A stretch of DNA of 64,000 nt from CTSOIL-112 sp049291875 (GTDB lineage Bacteria > Pseudomonadota > Gammaproteobacteria > Burkholderiales > Burkholderiaceae), in the NCBI GenBank assembly GCA_049291875.1, contig JBATQE010000037.1, forward strand, positions 26,126 to 90,125. The letters run 5' to 3'. The position numbers and the translations under genes were made by a program. Below the pieces are notes generated by a model. That model did not search any database. It had not been told where the DNA came from and worked only from the letters and a program-made list of their open reading frames with translations. This document shows, one piece after another, positions 14,748-22,819 of this stretch; position 1 is the first letter of the stretch, and each line of letters opens with the position of its first letter.

Positions 14748-16547
14748 TCAGTCCTTTTTGACCTCAATATTGGCTTGAACATTACGCAGGCGAATGTGCA
14801 GTTCGCGCAATTGTTTTTCGTCCACCGGCGATGGCGCTTGCGTGAGCAAACATTGCGCGCGCTGGGTTTTCGGGAAGGCAATCACGTCGCGGATGGATTC
14901 TGCACCGGCCATCATGGTGACGATGCGATCCAAACCGAAGGCGATACCGCCGTGCGGTGGCGCGCCGTATTGCAATGCATCGAGCAGGAAGCCGAATTTG
15001 GCTTGTGCTTCTTCGGCGTCGATGTTCAATGCACGGAATACCTTGCTTTGTACTTCCTCGCGGTGAATACGCACCGAGCCGCCGCCGATTTCCCAGCCGT
15101 TCAATACCATGTCGTAGGCTTTAGCAATGCACAGACCCGGATTGGTCGAGAGGTAGTCTTCGTGTCCGTCTTTCGGTGCGGTGAACGGGTGGTGGCAAGC
15201 AACCCAGCGCTTGGCTTCGTCATCGTACTCAAACATTGGGAAGTCAACCACCCACAGTGGTTTCCAGTCGCCTGAGGCCAAGCCTTTTTCGTGGCCGATT
15301 TTGATGCGCAATGCGCCAATTGCGTCGTTCACCACTTTGGCGCGATCCGCGCCAAAGAAGATGATGTCGCCGTTTTGCGCACCGGTGCGCTCCAAAATTG
15401 CTTTCAAAGCTTCATCACCGATGTTTTTCACGATTGGCGATTGCAGGCCGTCACGACTGGCGGCGATGTCATTGACCTTGATGTAGGCCAGACCTTTCGC
15501 GCCGTAAATGCCGACGAATTGGGTGTAGGCGTCGATTTCCGAGCGTGAGATTTCCGCGCCATTCGGTACGCGCAGGGCGACCACACGGCCATCTTCGAGG
15601 TTTGCAGCCGAATTGAATACTTTGAACTCAACGGTTTTCATCACGTCGGTCAACTCGGTGAATTGCAATGGTACGCGCAAATCCGGTTTGTCCGAGCCGT
15701 ACAAATGCATCGCATCGGCGTAGCTCATGGTCGGGAACGGGTCGGCCAATTCAACGTTCAATACCTCTTTGAACACGCCGCGAATCATGTTTTCAAACAA
15801 TGCACGGATGTCTTGCTCGGTCATGAATGAGGTTTCAATATCCACTTGGGTGAATTCGGGTTGGCGATCCGCGCGTAAATCTTCGTCGCGGAAACATTTG
15901 ACGATTTGGTAGTAACGATCATAGCCCGCGATCATCAGCATCTGTTTGAACAATTGCGGTGATTGTGGCAGGGCGAAAAACTGACCGTCGTGCACGCGTG
16001 AGGGTACGAGGTAGTCGCGCGCGCCTTCGGGCGTGGATTTGGTCAGCATCGGCGTTTCGATGTCGATGAAGTCATTCGCGTCCAAAAATTTGCGAATTGC
16101 CATCGCGGTACGATAGCGCAGCTTCATATTGTGCTGCATTTGCGGACGACGCAGATCAAGCACGCGGTGCGTCAGGCGGGTGGTTTCCGACAGGTTTTCT
16201 TCGTCCAATTGGAACGGTGGCGTCACAGATGGGTTGAGGATTTCGAGTGCGTCGCAGACGACTTCGATTTCGCCGGTCGGCAGTTTTGCGTTCACCAACG
16301 CGGCATCGCGTGCCACCACATGGCCGGTGATTTTGACGCAAAATTCGTTGCGCAAAGACGAAGCCAATTCAAACATCGCGGCATCATCCGGATTGCACAC
16401 GACCTGCACCAAGCCTTCTTTATCACGGACGTCGAGAAAAATCACGCCACCGTGGTCGCGACGACGGTTAATCCAGCCGCCTAAAGTAACGGTTTGTCCA
16501 ACGTTTTCACGGGTCAATTGACCACAAAAATGACTGCGCATGCTCAT
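14748..16547 (-). CDS. aspS: aspartyl-tRNA synthetase
   Basis: A 599-residue class II synthetase of the bacterial type. It has an N-terminal OB-fold anticodon-binding domain (about 1-105; GWINRRRDHGGVIFLDVRD), the class II core with motif 2 (FRDEDLRADRQPEFTQVD), the bacterial GAD insertion (about 285-420), and motif 3 (GIAFGLDRIVTMM) near the C-terminus. Length is normal. Whether it also charges tRNA-Asn cannot be decided from inspection. It is third in the fmdB-DUF502-aspS-rhodanese group, an order common in betaproteobacteria. Confidence 0.97.
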   Translation of the reverse strand: MSMRSHFCGQLTRENVGQTVTLGGWINRRRDHGGVIFLDVRDKEGLVQVVCNPDDAAMFELASSLRNEFCVKITGHVVARDAALVNAKLPTGEIEVVCDALEILNPSVTPPFQLDEENLSETTRLTHRVLDLRRPQMQHNMKLRYRTAMAIRKFLDANDFIDIETPMLTKSTPEGARDYLVPSRVHDGQFFALPQSPQLFKQMLMIAGYDRYYQIVKCFRDEDLRADRQPEFTQVDIETSFMTEQDIRALFENMIRGVFKEVLNVELADPFPTMSYADAMHLYGSDKPDLRVPLQFTELTDVMKTVEFKVFNSAANLEDGRVVALRVPNGAEISRSEIDAYTQFVGIYGAKGLAYIKVNDIAASRDGLQSPIVKNIGDEALKAILERTGAQNGDIIFFGADRAKVVNDAIGALRIKIGHEKGLASGDWKPLWVVDFPMFEYDDEAKRWVACHHPFTAPKDGHEDYLSTNPGLCIAKAYDMVLNGWEIGGGSVRIHREEVQSKVFRALNIDAEEAQAKFGFLLDALQYGAPPHGGIAFGLDRIVTMMAGAESIRDVIAFPKTQRAQCLLTQAPSPVDEKQLRELHIRLRNVQANIEVKKD

Positions 16548-16613
16548 ACTGAATGTCTTTCTATACGTTCAAAAATAAAGGGTTGCTGGGTGTTTCATCA
16601 AAATCATTCGCCA

Positions 16614-17402
16614 TCAATGATCGGTTTTACTTTGCTCAGGTGCTGCCGCACTCGGTACAGTCGGCGCTCGATTGTCGTTTGTTTCGCTCAGTTGTGCCAA
16701 ATCCTTGAGCTGTTCTTGAATCATCTCGGCATTTTTAGCGTTGGCTCTTTTGCCTGAGGATTTTTCATTCAGATCAACCACACCCATCGAGATGATGTAT
16801 TTGAGGGCTTCGTCCACGCTCATGCTCAATTCGATCACTTCCGAACGCTTCATAATGAGGAAAAACCCGGATGTTGGGTTCGGTGTCGTCGGTACATAGA
16901 CGCTCACGCATTCTTCCGGCAGATGGCGGCCAACTTCGCCCGACGGTGTGCCGGTTTGAAAGGCCACCGTCCAAACACCTGCGCGCGGATATTGTACCAA
17001 AAGTGCTTTGCGAAACGCTTGTCCGCTGCTGGAAAAAAGAGTATCGGAGACTTGTTTGACGCTGCCGTAAACGCTTTTGATAATGGGAATACGCGACAGC
17101 GCCGAATCCATGACGCGCAAAAACCATTGTCCGAGAAAGTTGGCCGCCATCATGCCGGTGAAAAACAGCAGTAGAACGACCAAAATCACGCCGAGGCCGG
17201 GAATGTCTTTAACTTTGGAAAACTCATCGGCCAATGCGGTGGGTAAGAATGCCGCAATCGCATCAATCACGCTGGCGAAAATCCCTTGCAAAATGCCCAT
17301 CCCCCATGCGATGACGGCAATGGTGATGATGACCGGAACCCAGACCAGAACGCCTGTGACCAGATATTTACGGATTTTTGCACTGCTTAAGTCAAATTTC
17401 AT
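16614..17402 (-). CDS. DUF502 membrane protein
   Basis: A 262-residue protein of the DUF502 family. It has two hydrophobic segments (about 12-33 and 64-90), then a soluble domain carrying the family's SRIPIIKSVYGSVKQVSDTL block and VPTTPNPTSGFFLIM. The C-terminal 40 residues are polar and variable. Its function is not established; it is nearly always next to fmdB and aspS in betaproteobacteria, as here. Confidence 0.9.
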   Translation of the reverse strand: MKFDLSSAKIRKYLVTGVLVWVPVIITIAVIAWGMGILQGIFASVIDAIAAFLPTALADEFSKVKDIPGLGVILVVLLLFFTGMMAANFLGQWFLRVMDSALSRIPIIKSVYGSVKQVSDTLFSSSGQAFRKALLVQYPRAGVWTVAFQTGTPSGEVGRHLPEECVSVYVPTTPNPTSGFFLIMKRSEVIELSMSVDEALKYIISMGVVDLNEKSSGKRANAKNAEMIQEQLKDLAQLSETNDNRAPTVPSAAAPEQSKTDH

Positions 17403-17448
17403 TGTGTGTTCAATCGGGGTTGATGATGCTTTTTATGGTTGCTCTTCT

Positions 17449-17706
17449 TTAGTGAGCGGTACAGCTGCCGGCACACGGCGGTGCTGGTGTTTCGTTGATT
17501 TTGGCTTCTTTCACCGCAGGACAGGTACCCGCGAAATCGGTGGTGTACCAGCCGGAGCCTTTGAGCTGAAAGCCTGCGGCGGTGATTTGTTTGCCAAACG
17601 TTTCGTGTGAACAGGCAGGACAGATAGTCAAAACCGGATCGCTCAGTTTTTGCAAAACGTCTTGTTGATGACCGCATTGCTGGCATCGATAGGCGTAAAT
17701 CGGCAT
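17449..17706 (-). CDS. FmdB-type zinc ribbon protein
   Basis: An 85-residue protein opening MPIYAYRCQQCGH, with a CxxC pair at about 8-11 and a second pair in CPACS at about 34-37, which form the FmdB zinc ribbon. The C-terminal half has GGWYxTDF-type (GSGWYTTDF) sequence and a Cys-containing tail. Such proteins are thought to be small regulators. It is the first gene of the aspS operon and lies 46 bp before DUF502. Confidence 0.9.
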   Translation of the reverse strand: MPIYAYRCQQCGHQQDVLQKLSDPVLTICPACSHETFGKQITAAGFQLKGSGWYTTDFAGTCPAVKEAKINETPAPPCAGSCTAH

Positions 17707-17818
17707 GTCCTGTATTCCTTATGATTCAAAAACAAACACCACATCGGTTATCAGACATGATCTCATGAGTGTAAATCCATGAAATTCGCGTCTATACGGA
17801 TGTGGTCAAGCATTCAAC

Positions 17819-17847
17819 ATTATACGGCGAAAGTCGCTTTTTGACAA
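17819..17847 (-). promoter_or_regulatory. strong sigma70 promoter of the fmdB-DUF502-aspS operon
   Basis: On the minus strand TTGTCA (17847-17842), a 17-bp spacer and a perfect TATAAT (17824-17819). It lies about 110 bp upstream of fmdB. Confidence 0.75.
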
Positions 17848-17895
17848 CGCGCTCATGCGGTTGGGGTGAGGTAATGGCTTGAGTGAACTCAGGTT

Positions 17896-18276
17896 TTATG
17901 CGGATTTTGCGTTGGCCGATGGTGCTTGCATGGCGACCGTGCCTTGGTAGACCGCCCCCGGTTCCACTTGCAGGATGTGCGCTTCGATATTGCCGTAAAT
18001 TTGCGCGGTTTGCTTTAACTGCAATTGGTGCGCATGAATATTGCCATCCAAACGGCCAAATACAATCAAGTCGGCGCAGCGCACATCGCCCTGTACATGG
18101 CTTTTTTCGCCAATGATGACGCTGCCTTCGATATTTAGATTGCCTTGAATTTCACCGTCAATTTTGATGGAGTCTTTCGCGCTGATATTGCCTTCAATGC
18201 GGCAACCTTCGCCAATGAGGGTGCTGATATTGGCATTGCTGATATGCAAGTCTGCTGCTTTTTTATTATTAAACAT
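17896..18276 (-). CDS. bactofilin
   Basis: A 126-residue polymer-forming cytoskeletal protein. The middle (about 20-110) is a run of short beta turns of the bactofilin type: STLIGEGCRIEGNISAKDSIKIDGEIQG followed by repeated hydrophobic strands. The short N- and C-terminal tails are unstructured. Bactofilins form filaments at the membrane and often guide cell-wall enzymes. It starts 18 bp after an M23 peptidase gene, a partnership seen in many bacteria, which supports a cell-shape role. Confidence 0.9.
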   Translation of the reverse strand: MFNNKKAADLHISNANISTLIGEGCRIEGNISAKDSIKIDGEIQGNLNIEGSVIIGEKSHVQGDVRCADLIVFGRLDGNIHAHQLQLKQTAQIYGNIEAHILQVEPGAVYQGTVAMQAPSANAKSA

Positions 18277-18294
18277 GGTGTTGGGGGTGCTTAA

Positions 18295-19158
18295 TTATTG
18301 TGTTGCAAGGGTCAAAAATTGTTCGGGATCAATTGGCGTGCCGTTTTTACGAACTTCGTAGTGTAAATGCGGACCGGTGGAGCGGCCGGTCGAGCCGACT
18401 TTGCCGATGATATCGCCGGAGTTGATCGTTTGGCCATTTTTTACGTCGATTTGAGACAGATGCGCAAAGAGGATTTCGTAACCGCTCTTCAAGCTGATGC
18501 GCACGACGTTGCCATAGCCGTTTTGCACGCCGGCAAAGTTCACCACGCCGCTGGCTGTGGCGGCAACGGGATCGCCAATTTGACCGCGAAAGTCCAATCC
18601 TGAGTGCGCTTCTGCTCCGGCTCCAGAGAATGGGTTCGCACGCGAGCCAAAGGTGGAGCTGATTTCCGTAGAAACTGGCGCGCCGAGTGGGGTGGCTTTG
18701 AGTGCCGCCAATAAATTTTGCGTATCTTGTGCGTAGCTGCCCATGAATGGCACCGGTGCAGAGACTTTCAATACGGCAGGGCCGCCCGCCGCATCATTCG
18801 GCTTTCCCAGCTCTTCTCCTTTTTTCGCAGGGACGGTGTATGCGCCGCGCTCTTGTAGATAGTTTTGCAGTTCTAAAACGGCTTTTTCCGATTTTTTCAG
18901 TTCGGTCAATTTGGCGTTTACCTCAGCAGAAGTAAAGTTTTGCAAATCGGTCACTTGCTGTTGCAGTTGTGCGTTTTGTTGTGCGGTGTTGTGGTGCTTG
19001 TATAGGAGTGTGGCAAAACCAACGCCCAGCGCCAGTGTGGTGATGCTCAAGCCAATAATGGTGGGTTTGATATAGCGCAACAATTTGGCGTTCACCCGCA
19101 CCATTTTGGTTTGGTTTTGCTCAATAATCAGCACCGTTGAACGGTCTTGTTTGGTCAT
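18295..19158 (-). CDS. membrane-anchored M23 family peptidase
   Basis: A 287-residue protein with one membrane segment (about 28-50), a coiled-coil-like region (about 55-100), and a C-terminal LytM/M23 domain. Zinc-site motifs are present: HSGLDFRG (first His and Asp) and HLHYEVRKNG (HxH). It is expected to cut peptidoglycan crosslinks in the periplasm, or to act with the neighbouring bactofilin. The start MTKQDRS at 19158 is preferred over an in-frame TTG 6 codons upstream because GAGG precedes it. Confidence 0.9.
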   Translation of the reverse strand: MTKQDRSTVLIIEQNQTKMVRVNAKLLRYIKPTIIGLSITTLALGVGFATLLYKHHNTAQQNAQLQQQVTDLQNFTSAEVNAKLTELKKSEKAVLELQNYLQERGAYTVPAKKGEELGKPNDAAGGPAVLKVSAPVPFMGSYAQDTQNLLAALKATPLGAPVSTEISSTFGSRANPFSGAGAEAHSGLDFRGQIGDPVAATASGVVNFAGVQNGYGNVVRISLKSGYEILFAHLSQIDVKNGQTINSGDIIGKVGSTGRSTGPHLHYEVRKNGTPIDPEQFLTLATQ

Positions 19159-19410
19159 AATGAAATGCCTCAACAATGTAATCTAATCGCTTGTTATTGC
19201 ACCGATTAGTGTGTTGAATTTTATAAAAATACTGCCGTTAACAGAGAACGGGCAGGCGGAAAATGGCGCGATTGTAAAACAAATATGACCGAACGTTTGT
19301 GAATATTTGTAAAGTTAAACATTCGGTTTTACTTTGAAAAAGTCTAAATCCAATTAAAAACAATTAATTAGATTGATTGTTTAAAGTAATTTATCTTTAT
19401 ATTTGCTTGC
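19159..19410. other. AT-rich gap between rho and the M23 gene
   Basis: About 250 bp with no gene. It is the 3' end of rho and the promoter region of the peptidase-bactofilin pair. No clear terminator hairpin was seen after rho. Confidence 0.4.
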
Positions 19411-20676
19411 TTATTTGCCACTGCGCATCATCATATCGAAAAATTCTGCATTATTTTTGGTCTGACGCATTTTATCCAAAATAAACTCCATCGCGGCGAT
19501 GTCGTCCATCTCGTATAAGAATTTGCGCAGAATCCAAACTTTTTGCAACACATCCTGTTTGAGCAGCAATTCTTCACGGCGCGTGCCGGAACGGTTCAGA
19601 GAAATAGTCGGGTAAACGCGCTTTTCGGACATTTTGCGATCAAGCAGCAATTCCATATTACCCGTGCCTTTGAATTCCTCAAAAATCACGTCGTCCATGC
19701 GCGAGCCGGTGTCGATCAATGCCGTGGCGATGATGGTCAACGAACCGCCTTCTTCAATATTGCGCGCGGCACCGAAGAATCGTTTCGGGCGTTGCAAGGC
19801 GTTGGCATCCACACCGCCGGTCAGTACTTTGCCGGAAGAAGGGATGACGTTGTTGTATGCGCGCGCCAGTCGGGTGATGGAGTCGAGTAAAATCACCACG
19901 TCTCTACCTGTTTCGGCCAGACGTTTGGCTTTTTCAATTACCATCTCGGCCACTTGTACGTGTCGCGTGGCTGGCTCATCAAAGGTGGAGGCGACCACCT
20001 CACCTTTGACCGAGCGCTCCATTTCGGTCACTTCTTCTGGGCGCTCGTCAATCAGCAGGACAAATAGGTTGATGTCCGGGCGGTTGGCGGTGATGGCGTG
20101 GGCAATATTTTGCAGCATCACGGTTTTACCGGATTTCGGTTGTGCGACGATCAAGCCACGCTGCCCCAAACCAATCGGCGCGATCAGGTCAATAATGCGA
20201 CCGGTGATGTTTTCTTCGGCGCGGATGTCGCGCTCCAAGGGCAGGAGTTTGTTCGGATGAATCGCCGTCAGGTTTTCAAACATGATGCGGTGTTTGGTAT
20301 GTTCCGGCGGCAAGCCATTCACTTTATCTACTTTGACCAAGGCGAAATAGCGCTCATTGTCCTTCGGCGTGCGCACCTCGCCCTCAATGGTGTCGCCGGT
20401 GTGCAGATTGAAGCGACGAATCTGCGCCGGAGAGATATAAATATCGTCGGTGCTGGCCAAATAGGAGGTCTCGGGTGAACGTAAGAAGCCAAAACCATCC
20501 GGCAATACTTCCAATGTGCCGTCACCAAACACCGCTTCGCCGGCTTTCGCATGGCGTTTGAGGATGGCGAACATGAGCTCTTGCTTGCGCAGGCGGCTGG
20601 CATTTTCGATGCCCAGTTCCAGAGCGGTATCAACCAGTGCTTTGATGGGTAATGATTTGAGTTCGTTTAAGTGCAT
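19411..20676 (-). CDS. rho: transcription termination factor Rho
   Basis: A 421-residue RNA-dependent ATPase that ends transcription. It has an N-terminal helical domain (MHLNELKSLPIKAL), a cold-shock-like RNA-binding fold (GFGFLRSPE at about 62-70), the P-loop AQPKSGKT at about 178-185, and the Q and R loop region near the C-terminus (LLLDRKMSEKRVYPTI). Length is normal. It follows trxA on the same strand with a 296-bp leader, a common arrangement in proteobacteria, and that leader carries a perfect inverted repeat at 20924-20957. Confidence 0.97.
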   Translation of the reverse strand: MHLNELKSLPIKALVDTALELGIENASRLRKQELMFAILKRHAKAGEAVFGDGTLEVLPDGFGFLRSPETSYLASTDDIYISPAQIRRFNLHTGDTIEGEVRTPKDNERYFALVKVDKVNGLPPEHTKHRIMFENLTAIHPNKLLPLERDIRAEENITGRIIDLIAPIGLGQRGLIVAQPKSGKTVMLQNIAHAITANRPDINLFVLLIDERPEEVTEMERSVKGEVVASTFDEPATRHVQVAEMVIEKAKRLAETGRDVVILLDSITRLARAYNNVIPSSGKVLTGGVDANALQRPKRFFGAARNIEEGGSLTIIATALIDTGSRMDDVIFEEFKGTGNMELLLDRKMSEKRVYPTISLNRSGTRREELLLKQDVLQKVWILRKFLYEMDDIAAMEFILDKMRQTKNNAEFFDMMMRSGK

Positions 20677-20923
20677 AGTAGTGTTGGGTCTTTGGAAGTA
20701 AAAAGAATGACGTGAGTGAGGTCAAGCATGAGACGATACGCCGGGAGCTAAGCGATTTTAATAGTAGGTGTTTTGTATCGGGATGAATGGGCGAAAGATG
20801 ATCGGGACGTATTTAATGCAATCGTGTGATCAATTGCGAACAGCCCTATATTCGATATGGCGTGAACCGTTGCCTGAGCAGCCTTGCTTTACAATTGAGA
20901 TATATCAATCGATGGGGCGGATT

Positions 20924-20957
20924 ATGCCGATTTGAGCGTTGTTTGTCAAATCGGCAT
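20924..20957 (-). repeat. perfect 12-bp inverted repeat between trxA and rho
   Basis: ATGCCGATTTGA (20924-20935) and TCAAATCGGCAT (20946-20957) are exact complements with a 10-base loop. It starts 15 bp after the trxA stop. There is no T-tract after it on the minus strand, so it is not a classic intrinsic terminator; it may protect the trxA mRNA 3' end or be part of rho attenuation. Confidence 0.6.
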
Positions 20958-20972
20958 CGTGTAGGGTAGAAA

Positions 20973-21296
20973 TTAGATGTGGCTGTCGATGAAAGCGGCC
21001 AATTGGGATTTGCTGGCGGCGCCGACTTTGGTTCCCATCAATGTACCATTTTTGAATAACAACAGGGTTGGAATACCACGAATGCCGAATTTGGCCGGAG
21101 ATTCTTGGTTTTCATCGACGTTGACTTTAACGATACTCACTTTGCCCGCGTAATCTGCGGCCAATTCGTCCAAAATCGGGGCGATCATTTTACAAGGGCC
21201 GCACCATGCCGCCCAAAAATCGACCAATACAGGTACGGAAGATTGCAAAACATCGCTTTCAAAAGAAGCGTCGGTAACTTGTTTGAGTGAGCTCAT
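20973..21296 (-). CDS. trxA: thioredoxin
   Basis: A 107-residue thioredoxin, the general cytoplasmic disulfide reductant. The redox motif WCGPCK is at 31-36 and the cis-proline loop is GIRGIPTL. Length and fold are canonical. It lies upstream of rho on the same strand. Confidence 0.96.
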   Translation of the reverse strand: MSSLKQVTDASFESDVLQSSVPVLVDFWAAWCGPCKMIAPILDELAADYAGKVSIVKVNVDENQESPAKFGIRGIPTLLLFKNGTLMGTKVGAASKSQLAAFIDSHI

Positions 21297-21481
21297 GGTT
21301 TCGTCCTTGTGTTGAATTTAAATGAATGCTGTTAAATAAAATGACTGCTATTTTTGCGCAATGAAATTCGCAAAGTATTTCTCGCAGTGACAACAGCCAT
21401 ATGAAGCAAAAAATGGTTTTTTCAAGTGCGCACATTTTAAACTGTTTTTTTAAAACGTGTTGGCCTTGCGTGTTTTGACGC

Positions 21482-22465
21482 TTATTTGGTCAAACGATAT
21501 TCGATGCGACGATTTTTCAGACGACCGGTTTCGGTGTCGTTGCTCGCCACCGGTACGGATGAACCGTAGCCTTTGGCGCTGATCCATTCAGCCGGAACCT
21601 CTTGTTTGATCAAGAAATCACGCACTGCTTTGGCGCGCTGTTCGGATAGCTTTAGATTGTTGGCTTCGTTGCCCACATTGTCGGCGTGGCCGGAGACTTC
21701 AAAGGCAACTTTTTTATCCTTGAGCAAGACTGCGGCTTTTTTCAAGATCGCTTGATTTTCTGCCGGAATTTGGCTCGAACCGCTGGCAAAGTTGATGATC
21801 TGCATATTCATCGCGTTCAAAATCGCTTGGGCGTCGGAGTTGGCCGAGAGGTTATCCATCGCGGAGAGCGCATTGCTGTTGGCGGTTTTGACATTGCTGG
21901 CAATGTCCAAAGCCTTGACGGTGGTGCCGTCGCCGACGAATTCGATCAGATTGTTTTTAAGTGAAATGGCGGTGCCGGAGAGCGTTAAGGTATCGCCGTT
22001 CGCAGTCAATTCAGCGCCGGGTAATTTGAAAAAGCCAAAAAAGCCTTTGAGGTGCTCCAGCCATTTGGCCGGTTTGATTTGCTCATTGACGGTGAGGTTG
22101 TTGGTGTAGTGACCATCGCCGAACGTTGCGCGCAATTCGTTGTCAATACTCATTTTGATCGCTTCGCTCGGGACGCTGCCGCTGATCGTGAAGTGGTTTT
22201 GCGCATTGGATGCGGTTAAATTCATGGCGGCAAGCGCAACGGCGGTTTTGGGTTTTTCGGCAGGTGCAGAAGCGGGCGCGGAAGCTGGTGCGGCGGCTGG
22301 TTTGCCGCTTGGAATCGGTTGATTCAGAGTCGCTCCGCCGCTGAGTAATAGCCAAACCAGCAGGGCGCTAACCGCGGCTCCTGTGTATTGCGCAATCATT
22401 GGAATATCGCCGAGCAGGGTGTGTCGGGTGGATTTTTTGGTATTCGATGGGGTATTTTGGCTCAT
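21482..22465 (-). CDS. OmpA-family protein with BON-like domains
   Basis: A 327-residue protein. One membrane segment or uncleaved signal lies at about 25-45, followed by an Ala/Pro-rich linker, then BON-like repeats (about 75-200; FTISGSVPSEAIKMSIDNEL and GDTLTLSGTAISLKNNLIEF), and a C-terminal OmpA peptidoglycan-binding domain (about 215-327; NFASGSSQIPAENQAILKKAA, then SGHADNVGNEANN and RRIEYRLTK). It probably ties the inner membrane to the cell wall; its precise role is unknown. The start at 22465 has AAAGAG before it. An ATG at 22552 would add 29 residues with no ribosome site. Confidence 0.85.
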   Translation of the reverse strand: MSQNTPSNTKKSTRHTLLGDIPMIAQYTGAAVSALLVWLLLSGGATLNQPIPSGKPAAAPASAPASAPAEKPKTAVALAAMNLTASNAQNHFTISGSVPSEAIKMSIDNELRATFGDGHYTNNLTVNEQIKPAKWLEHLKGFFGFFKLPGAELTANGDTLTLSGTAISLKNNLIEFVGDGTTVKALDIASNVKTANSNALSAMDNLSANSDAQAILNAMNMQIINFASGSSQIPAENQAILKKAAVLLKDKKVAFEVSGHADNVGNEANNLKLSEQRAKAVRDFLIKQEVPAEWISAKGYGSSVPVASNDTETGRLKNRRIEYRLTK

Positions 22466-22819
22466 AGTTTCGACTCTTTGGGGTTGCTGAGTTAATGACG
22501 TTTCATTATTAGTGTAACCGATGTATGCTGTTTTTGGATGAAAATCTGCCATGCTGTGATGTAACCCAGATTTATTTTTTTGATTTTAAGTCATATATAA
22601 GACACAAGAGTGAAAAAATCGGATAAACTCTCGTCCAATCAAGGCGAACTCAATGAACAATCGGATCGTCGTCTGATTTTTGGTCAGTTTGATGTAGGGT
22701 ATTTGATGCTAAAATACCATCGGTTCTCAATGATCATCCGCTGAGTGATTTATCCCAAGTGCACTCTGTTTCTCTGGTTTTATTGGGCTTTTTTATCGAT
22801 ATTTTCAAAGGAAGATACC
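22466..22819. other. divergent control region between the OmpA gene and acnB
   Basis: About 350 bp of AT-rich sequence without a gene. A candidate acnB promoter is TTTGAT (22688-22693), 16 bp, TAAAAT (22710-22715). Nothing else stands out. Confidence 0.4.

Noticed and set aside
22688..22715. Firm acnB promoter call
   Set aside because: The hexamers are weak and the spacer is 16 bp, so it is only mentioned within the gap description.
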